DNA of 64,000 bases, taken from the NCBI GenBank assembly GCA_016708465.1, contig JADJFT010000007.1:136501-200500 (forward strand). Reading direction: 5' to 3'. Positions 1 to 9,063 of the stretch are shown one piece after another; position 1 is the first letter of the stretch, and each line of letters starts with the position of its first letter. The position numbers were made by a program, and so were the translations under genes. A model generated the notes under the pieces. That model saw nothing but the letters and a program-made list of their open reading frames with translations. It was not told the origin of the DNA and ran no database searches. The stretch comes from Rhodanobacteraceae bacterium. Lineage in GTDB: Bacteria > Pseudomonadota > Gammaproteobacteria > Xanthomonadales > Ahniellaceae.

Positions 1-58
1 CCATCGCCGGCAACGACAACGTGAGCGCGATCGCGATCGCCGTGCGCAACAGTTTCAC
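1..58 (-). CDS. N-terminus of a predicted exported protein (partial)
   Basis: Only the first 19 codons lie in the window. On the minus strand a GTG at position 58 follows GGAGAG with a six-base spacer and opens MKLLRTAIAIALTLSLPAM, a short basic start followed by a hydrophobic run, which is the pattern of a signal peptide. It reads in the same direction as thiD, which ends 98 bases upstream. The mature protein lies outside the window, so no function can be given. Confidence 0.5.
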   Translation of the reverse strand, partial: MKLLRTAIAIALTLSLPAM

Positions 59-156
59 GTGGGACTCTCCGTGATGGGAAAGTCCGAACTATGCCAGAGG
101 TACCCGGCACCACCCGGTCCGATGTTCACGGGTGGCGGCTGTGTGGACGCGACTCG

Positions 157-954
157 TCACGTGCGCCAGAAATGGTTCAGCACGGCGACGCCGCCACGGC
201 CTGGCCGATAGGCATGGAGTAACGCACCATGCACATAGTCGGTGGCGTGGGCGCATGCCTCGGGCAGTGCCTGGTCGCGTAGCAAATGAGCGGCGATGGC
301 TGCTGCCAGAGTGCAGCCGGTGCCGTGACCTTCGACATCGAGCCGTGTATGCACGAACTGTGCACGTAAATCGCCCGCAGCGAGTCGGTCAATCATGCGC
401 TCACCGGCCAGATGTCCACCTTTGAGCAATACCGACGCAGCCCCCAACTCGAGCAACGCTTCCAGTGCAGCCGAAGCGGCGTCGCCATCGACGATACGTC
501 GGTTAAGCAGCAGTTCCGCCTCAGGAATATTCGGCGTGATCAAGGTCGCGATTGGAATCAGGCGCGTGCGTAGCGCATCAAGCGCCGACGCTTCCAGCAA
601 TTTCGCCCCCGAGCTGGCGACCATCACCGGATCGACCACGATGTGTGGCGGACGCCAGTAGGCGAGCGCATCGGCGACGGCGTGGATGATCTCGGCTGTC
701 GCCAGCATGCCGAGCTTGACGGCGCCGATACGAAAATCGTCGAAGCAGGCATCGATTTGTGCGCGCAGAAACGTCGGCGGCGGCACATGCACGGCGGTGA
801 CACCGCGGGTGTGCTGCGCGGTCAACGCGGCAATCGCCGATAGCCCATGCACGCCATGTGCGGCAAAGGTCTTCAAGTCTGCCTGAATGCCGGCGCCACC
901 GCCGCTGTCGGAACCGGCGATGGTGAGTGCACACAGCGGGCGATTGTCGGTCAT
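157..954 (-). CDS. thiD: Bifunctional hydroxymethylpyrimidine kinase / phosphomethylpyrimidine kinase ThiD
   Basis: ThiD phosphorylates hydroxymethylpyrimidine twice to give HMP pyrophosphate, the pyrimidine half of thiamine, in the cytoplasm. The 265-residue protein has the expected length and family motifs: GSDSGGGAGIQADLKT near the N-terminus for substrate binding, LLKGGH in the middle, and GTGCTLAAAIAAHL near the C-terminus, the ribokinase-fold anion hole. The frame is open further upstream, but the ATG at 954 matches the conserved start MTDNRPLCALTIAGSDSGG. It is divergent from the AMP nucleosidase gene. No other thi gene is adjacent, and no TPP riboswitch signature is visible upstream. 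Confidence 0.95.
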   Translation of the reverse strand: MTDNRPLCALTIAGSDSGGGAGIQADLKTFAAHGVHGLSAIAALTAQHTRGVTAVHVPPPTFLRAQIDACFDDFRIGAVKLGMLATAEIIHAVADALAYWRPPHIVVDPVMVASSGAKLLEASALDALRTRLIPIATLITPNIPEAELLLNRRIVDGDAASAALEALLELGAASVLLKGGHLAGERMIDRLAAGDLRAQFVHTRLDVEGHGTGCTLAAAIAAHLLRDQALPEACAHATDYVHGALLHAYRPGRGGVAVLNHFWRT

Positions 955-1097
955 CGACTTATTCCAAGAAAGCGTTGAATGATACGCGGCTCCAGCAACG
1001 CTACGGGGCAGCCCGGGCAAGTGACGGTCGCTCGTCCGCGCGCCGCAGGTCGGCGTCGAACCTCTACAATGGTGCAAATACGACGATGGAGAAGAAG

Positions 1098-1877
1098 ATG
1101 AAAGAAAAGGACGAGATCGTTGCCAACTGGTTGCCGCGCTATACCGGCGTGCCGCTGACCGAATTTGGCGAACACATTCTGCTGACCAATTTCGGTGGCT
1201 ACTTGGAAGTGTTCAAGCGCGTGATTGGTGGTGGCGAGATTCGCGGCGCCGATCGCCCGATGCCCAGTGTCACCTTCGACGGCATCACCATGATCAACTT
1301 CGGCATGGGCAGCCCCAACGCCGCGACGATGATGGATCTGCTCTCGGCGATCACACCCAAGGCGGCGCTGTTCCTGGGCAAATGCGGCGGGCTGAAGCGC
1401 AAGAATGAGATTGGCGACCTGGTGTTGCCGATCGCCGCGATCCGCGGCGAGGGAACATCCAACGACTACCAGTTGCCGGAAGTGCCGGCACTACCCGCAT
1501 TCTCGTTGCAGCGCGCAGTGTCGACGATGATCCGCGACCTTGACCACGATTACTGGACCGGTACCGTCTACACCACCAATCGCCGTGTTTGGGAACACGA
1601 CGAGGCGTTCAAGGAATACCTTCGCAAAACTCGCGCGATGGCCATCGATATGGAGACCGCGACGATATTCGCGGCCGGGTTCCACAACGAGATTCCTTCA
1701 GGTGCTTTGTTGCTGGTCTCGGACCAGCCGATGATCCCGGAAGGTGTGAAGACCGAGGCGTCGGACAAGAAGGTCACCGAAGGCTTCGTCGATGCCCACG
1801 TAAAAATCGGCATCGAGGCACTGCGGCTGATCCGTCGCCACGGCAAATCTGTCAAACACCTGCGCTTCGACGAATAA
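1098..1877 (+). CDS. amn: AMP nucleosidase, short form
   Basis: AMP nucleosidase splits AMP into adenine and ribose 5-phosphate and helps set adenylate levels. The 259-residue protein lacks the long N-terminal regulatory domain of the E. coli enzyme and corresponds to the compact AMN-like family with a purine nucleoside phosphorylase fold. Visible signatures are FGMGSPNAATMMDLL, LFLGKCGGL and AIDMETATIFAAGF, the last matching the substrate-binding MET segment of that fold. The ATG at 1098 is preferred because GGAGAAG lies just upstream; an in-frame ATG at 1086 would add four residues. It faces away from thiD and converges on the lipoprotein gene. Confidence 0.9.
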   Translation: MKEKDEIVANWLPRYTGVPLTEFGEHILLTNFGGYLEVFKRVIGGGEIRGADRPMPSVTFDGITMINFGMGSPNAATMMDLLSAITPKAALFLGKCGGLKRKNEIGDLVLPIAAIRGEGTSNDYQLPEVPALPAFSLQRAVSTMIRDLDHDYWTGTVYTTNRRVWEHDEAFKEYLRKTRAMAIDMETATIFAAGFHNEIPSGALLLVSDQPMIPEGVKTEASDKKVTEGFVDAHVKIGIEALRLIRRHGKSVKHLRFDE

Positions 1878-1896
1878 CGAAGGCTGAAAACGGTGG

Positions 1897-1912
1897 CGGG
1901 GCCGAAGCCCCG
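1897..1912. terminator. Hairpin between convergent genes
   Basis: A CGGGGC / GCCCCG stem with a CGAA loop lies between the convergent amn and lipoprotein genes. No T-run follows on the plus strand; on the minus strand a TTTT lies about a dozen bases beyond the stem. It may act as a weak bidirectional terminator. Confidence 0.4.
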
Positions 1913-1919
1913 TCGTCGA

Positions 1920-2264
1920 TCAGAACGCGAATTGCAGCAGGATCACGGTCGGTTCGGCGTCCGGCTTGGCCGGATCGAATTGCACACGACAGGTAAATTC
2001 CTGCTTGGATTCATTGGCCTGAGCCGAGTCCAGCGTAATTTCCGAATCGATGTCGAGCATGTCGGTGCCATCGGCTTTGGCAGTCGCGGCAATCTTCTTG
2101 ATGTCGGCCAAGTACGGGCGATCTTTCTCGATCTTGGACTCGAACTCTTTGACGCAGGCCTTGGCTGCGCGTGTTTCGCGCGTCTCGCTGCATCCGCTCA
2201 GCAACAACGCAGCGCCGATCAGCAAGCCGAAACCGGACGCCTTCACAAACGCAATCGCATGCAT
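1920..2264 (-). CDS. Small predicted lipoprotein, function unknown
   Basis: The 114-residue protein starts with a lipoprotein signal peptide: a hydrophobic run ending in the lipobox LLSGC, so it should be lipidated at Cys25 and anchored in a membrane. The mature part is polar, charged and has two further cysteines (AKACVKEFESK and EFTCRVQF) that could form a disulfide. The start is fixed by the signal peptide and by AAAGGAA just upstream of the ATG at 2264. I do not recognise the family. It is the last gene on this strand before the convergent amn gene. Confidence 0.75.
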   Translation of the reverse strand: MHAIAFVKASGFGLLIGAALLLSGCSETRETRAAKACVKEFESKIEKDRPYLADIKKIAATAKADGTDMLDIDSEITLDSAQANESKQEFTCRVQFDPAKPDAEPTVILLQFAF

Positions 2265-2370
2265 TGCCGTTCCTTTTCGTTGTGAGGAGAAGCCTAGCGT
2301 ATGGTGACCGGCGTCACAAACCTTGGAACCTGCAAGCGATTGCGGCACGGGGCGATGCAGCGGATGCGCA

Positions 2371-3288
2371 TCAATAGCGCGGCACGCTGGAATCGACCCG
2401 CTGCGACCAAGCATCGATACCGCCTTCGACATTGAACAGGTGGCTGAATCCGGCGGTACGGAAGCGCTCGGCGACGACCCGACTGGACTGGCCGTGATGG
2501 CACAGGAAGGCCAGCGGCGTATCCTTCGGCAGGGCCAGCAGGGCATTTTCCTCATCGTCGAGAATGCGCGCACCGGCGAACGCTGCACGCGCGCTGCGCG
2601 GCCGGGCGCACGTCGACGACCTGCAGCGCACCTTGGTCGAGTGCCTGCGCCAACGTCTCCACGTCCATCGCCTTTACCGCGATGGGTGCATTCGATTGCG
2701 TAGCGACAGGCCTGCGCCCTGTGCCGTCTCCACCCAGTCGATCTGCAGTCCCTGCGAACGCTGCGCGGTCGGCAGGTCCATGCGAATGGCAATGCCCGCA
2801 TCGCGCGCGACGATATCGTGATCGGTTGCGGGCTTCAGGAAGAACTGCGCATGGAAGCGTTCATCGATGCCGAGGTGCAGCACCTCGCCATCGCCATCGC
2901 GTGTGGCTGCGCGCAGGGCGTCTGCGGCAGCGGCGCTGATGTGGATGGTCGGCGGCGTGCGATCGGGAACCGGCAGACCGAGCAACTCGTGCAACGCGCC
3001 ACTGTTGGCCATGTCGTCAAGAATGTCGGCGCCACCGACCAGTTCACCGCGCACATACAGTTGCGGAATCGTTGGCCACTGACCATAGACCTTGATCGCC
3101 TCGCGCAGTTCGGGATCGACGATCACGTCGACATCGTGAAAGTCAGGCGTCACCGCGGTCAACGTGTTCACGGCACCGGCCGAGAAGCCACAGCGCGGCG
3201 CTGTGCGTGTGCCTTTCATGAATAACACGATGTTGTGTTGCGCGAGCAGCACGTCGATACGGCTGCGAAGTTCGGGGCTGAGGCTCAT
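2371..3288 (-). CDS. grxD: Grx4-family monothiol glutaredoxin fused to a rhodanese domain (frame disrupted)
   Basis: The N-terminal 110 residues are a monothiol glutaredoxin with the CGFS active site (APRCGFSAGAV), the type that carries and delivers Fe-S clusters. A middle domain (about 110-200) has an HesB/iron-sulfur-carrier-like look, and a C-terminal rhodanese-like domain ends the protein with the catalytic loop FLCHHGQSSR. The reading frame is broken twice: one base is missing near 2691-2696, after SLRN, and one is extra near 2586-2600. Between them the frame reads NAPIAVKAMDVETLAQ and then LDQGALQVVDVRP, so the rhodanese N-terminus is present. The two shifts compensate and the total length is a multiple of three, about 305 residues. 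Fe-S trafficking is the known role of the family; the role of the rhodanese domain is unknown to me. Confidence 0.8.
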
Positions 3289-3414
3289 CGGCGTGTCTCC
3301 GGTTTCGAGGCGCGCATGCTAGCGGAATGGTCGTGATCATTGCCTTGCGCGGATCGCGTCTCAGGCGCAATCCCGTTACCCTGCGCGACTTTCCTTGGAA
3401 CGGAGAACATACGC

Positions 3415-5685
3415 ATGCTGCGTCGAACCCTGCTGGCCACCGCGATCGCCGGTGCGCTGATGATGAACGTCCACGCGCAACAAGCGCCGGCCGATACTGC
3501 GACCAGTATTCCGCTGACGTACGTCGGCACCAATGTCAGTGCCGGCGTCAGCGTCTCGGACGAAGGCGACTTTGGCGGTGAGGTGCGTGCGTTTTGGGGA
3601 ATCAAGCCGAAGTCACTGTGGTTTGGTGAAGCTTGGGGCCAGGACTACGGCGCCGCCGGCTTGAAGGTCGGCCGCCATTGGATCTTCGGTTCGGGCTCAC
3701 ACGAGCAAGAAGCCGAGGCGCCGGGATCGGTCACTGTGGCCAAAGTATTCGCTGCGGTCGATCGCAATCGCTTCAATGACCAGAAAGCGACGCTGGGTGT
3801 CGGCATCGAGCGAGAGCGTTGGTTTGGCAGCGTGTCGGTCAGTAGCGCACTCACCGATGAGCGTCTTGTCGGCAGCGACCTCGGCGTGCAGAACAACCTG
3901 CTCACCGGCACCGACAACGGTCGCCCGTACCAACAAGCGCAGACGATCGAGACTCTGGTCGAAACCTTTGAACACCCTTACCAGACCGGGGCCGGCGTGC
4001 GTTTTGGTCGGTTCTTTGATGCGCAGTCATTCCGTTTACAAGGTGGATTCGACTATGAGCATGGCGACTTCGACAGCCGCCAGTACACGGCATCGCTTGG
4101 CGCGCAGAAGTACTTCAGCGGTACCGGCCACAGCCTTGGTCTCGACATCGAAGCGCTGGACAAGGATGGGCTATTCGAGACCGACCGCAGCGATACCCGC
4201 GCTTGGTTGACCTACCGTTACGAGTTCGGCGGCGATTCCTTCCGCCCGACGCAGCGCATCGAGAATGTTGAGCACAAACGCGATGTGACGCGCGAGGTGC
4301 CGTCGGAACCAGTGGTCGTGCGCAACGAGATTCAGATGAGTGCCGATGCTTTTTTTGGGCTCGATTCGGCCGTGCTGACCGCGACCGGTATTGATGCGCT
4401 GCAGACGGTGGTCGATGCGATTCGTGGTGGTAAGCGTGTCAGCCGTGTCGCCGTCGTCGGCCATACCTGCGACTTGGGTTCGGAGACTTACAACCAGAAA
4501 CTGTCGGAGCGACGAGCGAGCGCCGTGCGCGACTGGTTCGCCACGCAGGGCATCGATGCGGCGGAGTTCGATGTCGGGGGCAAGGGCGAACTCGCTCCGA
4601 AGTATCCAAATACGCGTGACGAACGTTCGAAAAATCGCCGCGTTGATGTGAGCTTCCTGACCGTCGAAGATAAAACTGAAACACCGGCTCCGACGACGAC
4701 AACCGAGACGGTCATCGAATGGGTGAAGACGCCGGTGGCGCTGCCAAGCGCCTGGATTGATCGCGCATTGCGCAATCCGGCTCAACACAAGCGCAGCGTC
4801 GATGTCTATCGCTACGAAGAGACCACGGTGTCGGAGACGCTCGGAGCGCGCGTCTATCTCAATCGCCAGCCGGTCGCGGTCAACGACGCCGCCACGGTAT
4901 TGCGTGACAATCCCGTCAACATTGCCGTGCTGGCCAATGACAGCGATCCCGACGGCAATTCGCTGACGGTTACCGCCACGACTCAGGCGACGCATGGCAC
5001 GGTCAGCTTCACGACCAATGCCGTGACCTACACGCCCGCCGCGGGCTATGTCGGTGCCGACAGCTTCAGTTACACCATCAGCGATGGTGCCGGTGGTACT
5101 GCCACGGCCACGGTGACCATTGCCGTGACCGATCGCGCACCGATTGCGAATGCCGACACCGCCACGACGCGTATCGATACGCCGGTCACGATCAAAGTGA
5201 TGGCCAACGACAGCGATCCCGATGGCGATGCGTTTCAGGTCAGTGCCGTCGGATCGCCGAGTCATGGCACCGCTACGATCAGTGGCGGCGCGGTGGCCTA
5301 CACGCCGGCGGCGGGATTCGTTGGCAGCGACAGCTTCAGCTACACCATTACCGACGTGCATGGATCAACGGCGTCGGCGACGGTGACGGTGGCTGTGGAA
5401 GCCGGCAATCGTGCGCCGGTTGCGGTGGATGACTACGCCGAGACCATCAACCTGGCCTGGGTGCTGGTCAATGCGCTGGCCAACGACAGCGATCCGGATG
5501 GTGATGCGATCAGCGTCGTGTCATTCACGCAACCGGTGAACGGTATCGCCGTACAAGTTGCGCCTGGCCAGTTCCACTACAAGGCCAATGCCAGCTTTTG
5601 CGGTCTCGATAGCTTCACTTACACGATTCGCGACAGCGCCGGCCTTGAGGCCACCGCAACCGTGACAGTGAACGTGCTCGACTGA
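3415..5685 (+). CDS. OmpA-family outer membrane protein with three C-terminal cadherin-like repeats
   Basis: The 756-residue protein has a signal peptide (about 1-23, cleaved after VHAQ), then a region of about 270 residues rich in alternating aromatic strands such as FGEAWGQDYGAAGLKVGRHW that looks like an outer-membrane beta-barrel. An OmpA-like peptidoglycan-binding domain follows at about 308-415 (FFGLDSAVLTATG, VGHTCDLGSETYNQKLSERR, RSKNRRVDVSF). After a linker come three tandem repeats of about 90 residues from 485, 575 and 667, each with the LANDSDPDG and DSFSYTI signatures of cadherin-like/Big_9 domains. The start is the ATG at 3415, with CGGAG upstream. It probably links envelope and peptidoglycan; the repeats suggest adhesion. 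It is a single-gene unit ending at a strong terminator. Confidence 0.85.
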   Translation: MLRRTLLATAIAGALMMNVHAQQAPADTATSIPLTYVGTNVSAGVSVSDEGDFGGEVRAFWGIKPKSLWFGEAWGQDYGAAGLKVGRHWIFGSGSHEQEAEAPGSVTVAKVFAAVDRNRFNDQKATLGVGIERERWFGSVSVSSALTDERLVGSDLGVQNNLLTGTDNGRPYQQAQTIETLVETFEHPYQTGAGVRFGRFFDAQSFRLQGGFDYEHGDFDSRQYTASLGAQKYFSGTGHSLGLDIEALDKDGLFETDRSDTRAWLTYRYEFGGDSFRPTQRIENVEHKRDVTREVPSEPVVVRNEIQMSADAFFGLDSAVLTATGIDALQTVVDAIRGGKRVSRVAVVGHTCDLGSETYNQKLSERRASAVRDWFATQGIDAAEFDVGGKGELAPKYPNTRDERSKNRRVDVSFLTVEDKTETPAPTTTTETVIEWVKTPVALPSAWIDRALRNPAQHKRSVDVYRYEETTVSETLGARVYLNRQPVAVNDAATVLRDNPVNIAVLANDSDPDGNSLTVTATTQATHGTVSFTTNAVTYTPAAGYVGADSFSYTISDGAGGTATATVTIAVTDRAPIANADTATTRIDTPVTIKVMANDSDPDGDAFQVSAVGSPSHGTATISGGAVAYTPAAGFVGSDSFSYTITDVHGSTASATVTVAVEAGNRAPVAVDDYAETINLAWVLVNALANDSDPDGDAISVVSFTQPVNGIAVQVAPGQFHYKANASFCGLDSFTYTIRDSAGLEATATVTVNVLD
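4867..5682 (+). repeat. Three tandem cadherin-like domain repeats within the OmpA-family gene
   Basis: Units at about 4867-5136, 5137-5412 and 5413-5682 encode similar domains. Each has an Asn/Asp-rich LANDSDPDG-type calcium-binding-like segment near the start and an FxY-T-I segment before the last strand. The core GCCAACGACAGCGATCC is nearly identical at DNA level in all three, pointing to internal duplication. Confidence 0.8.
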
Positions 5686-5706
5686 GTTCGCGGTTTTCTT
5701 CACCAA

Positions 5707-5736
5707 AAAAAGGGCGGCTTGATGGCCGCCCTTTTT
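5707..5736. terminator. Bidirectional rho-independent terminator
   Basis: The perfect stem AAAAAGGGCGGC / GCCGCCCTTTTT around the loop TTGATG lies between the convergent OmpA-family and M36 peptidase genes. It gives a GC-rich hairpin followed by a U-run on both strands, so it should terminate both transcripts. Confidence 0.93.
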
Positions 5737-5758
5737 GTACTTCGAGCTGCGACAGCAA

Positions 5759-8700
5759 TTACTCGAAACTGTCCTCGAACACGCCGTCCGCCGGGCCCAA
5801 TTGGGTCGAACCCGAGAGGCACCAGCGTGTCAGCGTGCCAGTATCCCCGCTGGCGACGTCCGACACCGTGAGACGCCACGTGCCGGCACGCTCCTGACCA
5901 TCGAAGGCGGCCAGCAGATTGTTCGGCGTGAAGGTGCCATTGATCGTCGGCACTGCGCTGGCGCACTGGGTTTCGACTGCGCCGCCTGCGGCCTCATCAT
6001 CCAGCGTGGCATTGATGTCATGGCGGTTGCAACCGTAAGTCGAGCCCGGCTGACCAGGACGATCGATGACGATCACCGACGTGCCGGTGCTGACATTGGT
6101 CAGCGTGAAGATCAGGTCACCGACCCACGAGTGGGTGGCTTCGATCTTGACGTTCAGATCGGTGATCGTGCCGCCATTGGCGACCACGAGGTCGGAGGTG
6201 ACGCCGGTCGGGTTGCCGTCCGGAATCGCCAGGGCAGGCACCGGTTCCGCGCAGAAGAAGGCTTCGGTGGTGAACGAGAACGTCGGCGAATTGCTGCCCG
6301 CACCGCAGGGATTCGTCGAGCGGACGCGCCAGAAATATTCTGTCGAGCCCTGCAGCGGCGTCGCCACGTTGTGACTGGTTCCGGTCACCGTCTGCGTGTA
6401 CACGATGGTTCCGAAGGCGTTGTCAGTAGCAACTTCCAACACATAACTACCGGCCTCAGTGGCCGCCGACCAAGTCAAACTCGGTGAAACCGCGACGTCT
6501 ACCGCGGCGTTCGCCGGTGCCGATAGCGCCGGCGTTGACGGGCTCGCAGCGAAAACGGTCAAGGACAGCGGCAGATCGAAATTCTGTGTGCCGTTGGTGC
6601 CGTGGACGTTGATCGGGTAAGTACCCGCAGCGACCGTGGTGGTGTTGCCGAAAGTCAGCGTCGACGTGCTAGGTGCGGGCGCCGGGTTGGTCGAAAACGT
6701 TGTCGTCGACGGTGCCGGATTGCCGGTGGCCGACAGTGTGGCCGTGGCCGGTGCCGTCCACGCTTCACCGACGGTGATCGGGAATACCGCATCGGTGCCG
6801 GCGCAGATTTGCTGACTGGCCGTTTCTGCGCCAAGGAAGTTACAAGAATCCGGAATGTTGAAGCCATTGGTCGGCGAGGTGCTGTTCGCGCCGCCGGAGA
6901 CGGCGTTCGAACCCAGTCCGTATTCGGCAAAGGCACGCCAGATCGTGCAGGTGTCAGCGCCGTTGTAGGGCGCGGCATTGGCGGCCGCGATGATGCCATC
7001 GCGGATGTCGGTGAAGGCCGGACTACAGATCGAATTCTTCAGGCCCTGGATCGAGTAGTACATCGCGCGGATATTGCCCTTGTCCGCGACCGTGCCGGTG
7101 TAATTGTCGAGGTCGGCGTCATAGCCATGCTTGTCGATCAGCGCCCAACTGACCTGCCAGAATGCCTGCGCCCATTTCTCGCCGACGCCGTGCGGCACTG
7201 CGGAGCCGGAGACATTGGCATACGTCCACAGGTTTTCTTGCGGCTGCGCATTCACCGCCGGATCGCCGTCGTAGTAGTCGGTGCGAATGCCTACACCCGT
7301 CGTCGCCTGATTCAGCGCGTAGGTGCCGATGCTGCGCATGCGCGAGGTTGCGTCGGGCTGGGTGTAGTACAGCGACCACCAATCCGACAGACCTTCGCCG
7401 GCTTGCTGCGAGTTGCCGAGACAACTGACGTTGCTCGGGCCGCCGACCAAGCGATTCGAGATGCCGTGGCCGTATTCGTGCGCGATGATGCCGTTGTCGA
7501 AGTCACCATCACGATCCGGCGTCGGGCTGGTCCACACGAACATCTGCATGGTTGGGCGCGAACCGTCTGGAGGCGTGCCGAAGTTGGCGTTGTTGGTGCC
7601 TTCCCCGTCCTGAGCTTCGGCCTTGACCGAATCGTTGCCGAGACCGCCGTTGCCGTAATTGTTGACCTGGAAGTTGCCGCCGGCCTCATTGAACCCGAAC
7701 GGATAGGCGATGTCGTGCATCATGTTGTTCATGTAGAACAGGTTGGCAACTGCGGCCGGACGATAACTGGAAGGCGCCTGCGTCAAGTCGAGCGCGAAGG
7801 TGCAATTCAGTGGTGCCGTGCAATCGGGTGAACTGCCGGGATCCGGTGCATCGTTGGCATCGGTGTCGGTATAGGCCTGAGCGTTGTTGCCGATGGTGAG
7901 CGTCGATTCGGCCCCGGCGACACCATTGGTGTCGTGCCAGCCAAACGCGGAGGCGAGTACGCTGGCCGGATTGACTTGGGTTGTACGGCCATCCGCCGGC
8001 GGTAGCGGCGTGGTGTGGTTCGGGCTCTCCCTCGGTACTTCGAACACCTTGTACTGGTCTTCGGCAATCCAGCTGAACTTGGTCCAGACCTGACCGGTTT
8101 CGGCGTCGATGGTGAAATCGCCGATGTCGCGGCCACCGCCGCGTTCCCAGATCTGGAAGTTCCAGACCAGACGCGCATCGCCGGCGCCAATCGGCAACAG
8201 CATCAGCTTCGCTTCGATCGGACGCTTGGACAAGTGGTCGGCATTCATCACCGTGGTGTGCTGCACGTCGCCGTCACGGCGCGTCTGCGTGATCGGACCG
8301 ACAGTGCGGTCGATGTGCTGCGCAGCGGCGGCCAGCGCTTGTTCGGCGGTCACGATCGGCTGCAGACGATTTACCGACTGCGCCAAGTTTGGCAAGAACA
8401 AGTTGTTGATGATCAGGATGCGGCCTTCATTGTCCACCGGCAGTTGCAACTGACCGTTATAGACCGGCAGGCCTTGGTACTTCTGGCGCAGGTAGAGGTT
8501 GCGGATCGGTGCCGCATTGCTCTGGACATCATCGGTGATCTCGTACTCGGCGAGGTCGGCGGCGGTGAGGCCGAGCAGGGCCGCGTGGCTCTGCAGGAAC
8601 GACAGCGCGCGCGCCTTGTTATCGCCGCTACTCGGGCCGGTCAATGTGCCGACTGGATTCGACAGGGTTCGCGTCGCCCCGGTCACGGCATCGATCTCGT

Positions 8701-8923
8701 AGCGCAGTTCCGGCACCGAGGTGCGCAGGGATTGCAGGGCGCTGGTTTGTTCCGGCGATGGGCTGCGTGCTGCTGGCATGGTCAGCGCAATGCGCGCATC
8801 GAATTGACGGCCGTAGTGGCCTTCTTGTTTACCGCTGGCCGCGAGTGCCGGCAGGGTCAGGGCGGTAGCGATCAGGCAGGAAAGCAATGAACGCTTGAGC
8901 AAAACAGGAACAATCAACGGCAT
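5759..8923 (-). CDS. Secreted M36-family (fungalysin) metallopeptidase with P/Homo B domain
   Basis: A 1054-residue secreted zinc protease. A signal peptide (LLSCLIATALTLPALAA) is followed by a propeptide with FTP/PepSY-like segments to about residue 300. The M36 catalytic domain has the zinc motif HEYGH at 482-486 and the third ligand Glu510 in GEGLSDWW. After the catalytic domain come an Ig-like region, a fibronectin-like domain (about 800-890) and a C-terminal proprotein-convertase P domain with the SWVGDL signature. The protein ends in the acidic-aromatic tail VFEDSFE. Extracellular proteolysis for nutrition is the known role of the family. It is a single gene that converges on the OmpA-family gene. 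Confidence 0.93.
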   Translation of the reverse strand: MPLIVPVLLKRSLLSCLIATALTLPALAASGKQEGHYGRQFDARIALTMPAARSPSPEQTSALQSLRTSVPELRYEIDAVTGATRTLSNPVGTLTGPSSGDNKARALSFLQSHAALLGLTAADLAEYEITDDVQSNAAPIRNLYLRQKYQGLPVYNGQLQLPVDNEGRILIINNLFLPNLAQSVNRLQPIVTAEQALAAAAQHIDRTVGPITQTRRDGDVQHTTVMNADHLSKRPIEAKLMLLPIGAGDARLVWNFQIWERGGGRDIGDFTIDAETGQVWTKFSWIAEDQYKVFEVPRESPNHTTPLPPADGRTTQVNPASVLASAFGWHDTNGVAGAESTLTIGNNAQAYTDTDANDAPDPGSSPDCTAPLNCTFALDLTQAPSSYRPAAVANLFYMNNMMHDIAYPFGFNEAGGNFQVNNYGNGGLGNDSVKAEAQDGEGTNNANFGTPPDGSRPTMQMFVWTSPTPDRDGDFDNGIIAHEYGHGISNRLVGGPSNVSCLGNSQQAGEGLSDWWSLYYTQPDATSRMRSIGTYALNQATTGVGIRTDYYDGDPAVNAQPQENLWTYANVSGSAVPHGVGEKWAQAFWQVSWALIDKHGYDADLDNYTGTVADKGNIRAMYYSIQGLKNSICSPAFTDIRDGIIAAANAAPYNGADTCTIWRAFAEYGLGSNAVSGGANSTSPTNGFNIPDSCNFLGAETASQQICAGTDAVFPITVGEAWTAPATATLSATGNPAPSTTTFSTNPAPAPSTSTLTFGNTTTVAAGTYPINVHGTNGTQNFDLPLSLTVFAASPSTPALSAPANAAVDVAVSPSLTWSAATEAGSYVLEVATDNAFGTIVYTQTVTGTSHNVATPLQGSTEYFWRVRSTNPCGAGSNSPTFSFTTEAFFCAEPVPALAIPDGNPTGVTSDLVVANGGTITDLNVKIEATHSWVGDLIFTLTNVSTGTSVIVIDRPGQPGSTYGCNRHDINATLDDEAAGGAVETQCASAVPTINGTFTPNNLLAAFDGQERAGTWRLTVSDVASGDTGTLTRWCLSGSTQLGPADGVFEDSFE

Positions 8924-9063
8924 GGTCTACCCCAAGGTGTGTCGCGTGGTGAATCGCTGACTATCCCGAAACCGAGGCAGAAAGAAAAGAACGAGATGTG
9001 CAAACTGACGGGGCATTGCAGTTTTTGGCGGACATCGCCAGCGCAGCGATCCGGTGCCCGGAC

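Noticed and set aside
110..135. Inverted repeat CCACCCG / CGGGTGG between thiD and the first gene as terminator.
   Set aside because: The loop is 12 bases and no T-run follows on either strand.
955..1097. TPP riboswitch ahead of thiD.
   Set aside because: The characteristic CTGAGA and ACCTGATCTGG segments are absent on the minus strand upstream of thiD.
4171..5361. Open frame of 396 codons antisense to the OmpA-family gene.
   Set aside because: The protein is Arg/Gly/Asp-rich with no domain, and it mirrors the codon pattern of the repeats on the sense strand.
4867..5682. CRISPR-like or other array suggested by the recurring GCCAACGACAGCGATCC.
   Set aside because: The copies are in frame within a protein-coding domain repeat, about 270 bases apart, and the sequence between them also aligns as protein.
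6602..7831. Open frame of 409 codons antisense to the M36 peptidase.
   Set aside because: Composition is Arg/Val/Ala-rich without motifs, and the M36 catalytic site on the sense strand is unambiguous.
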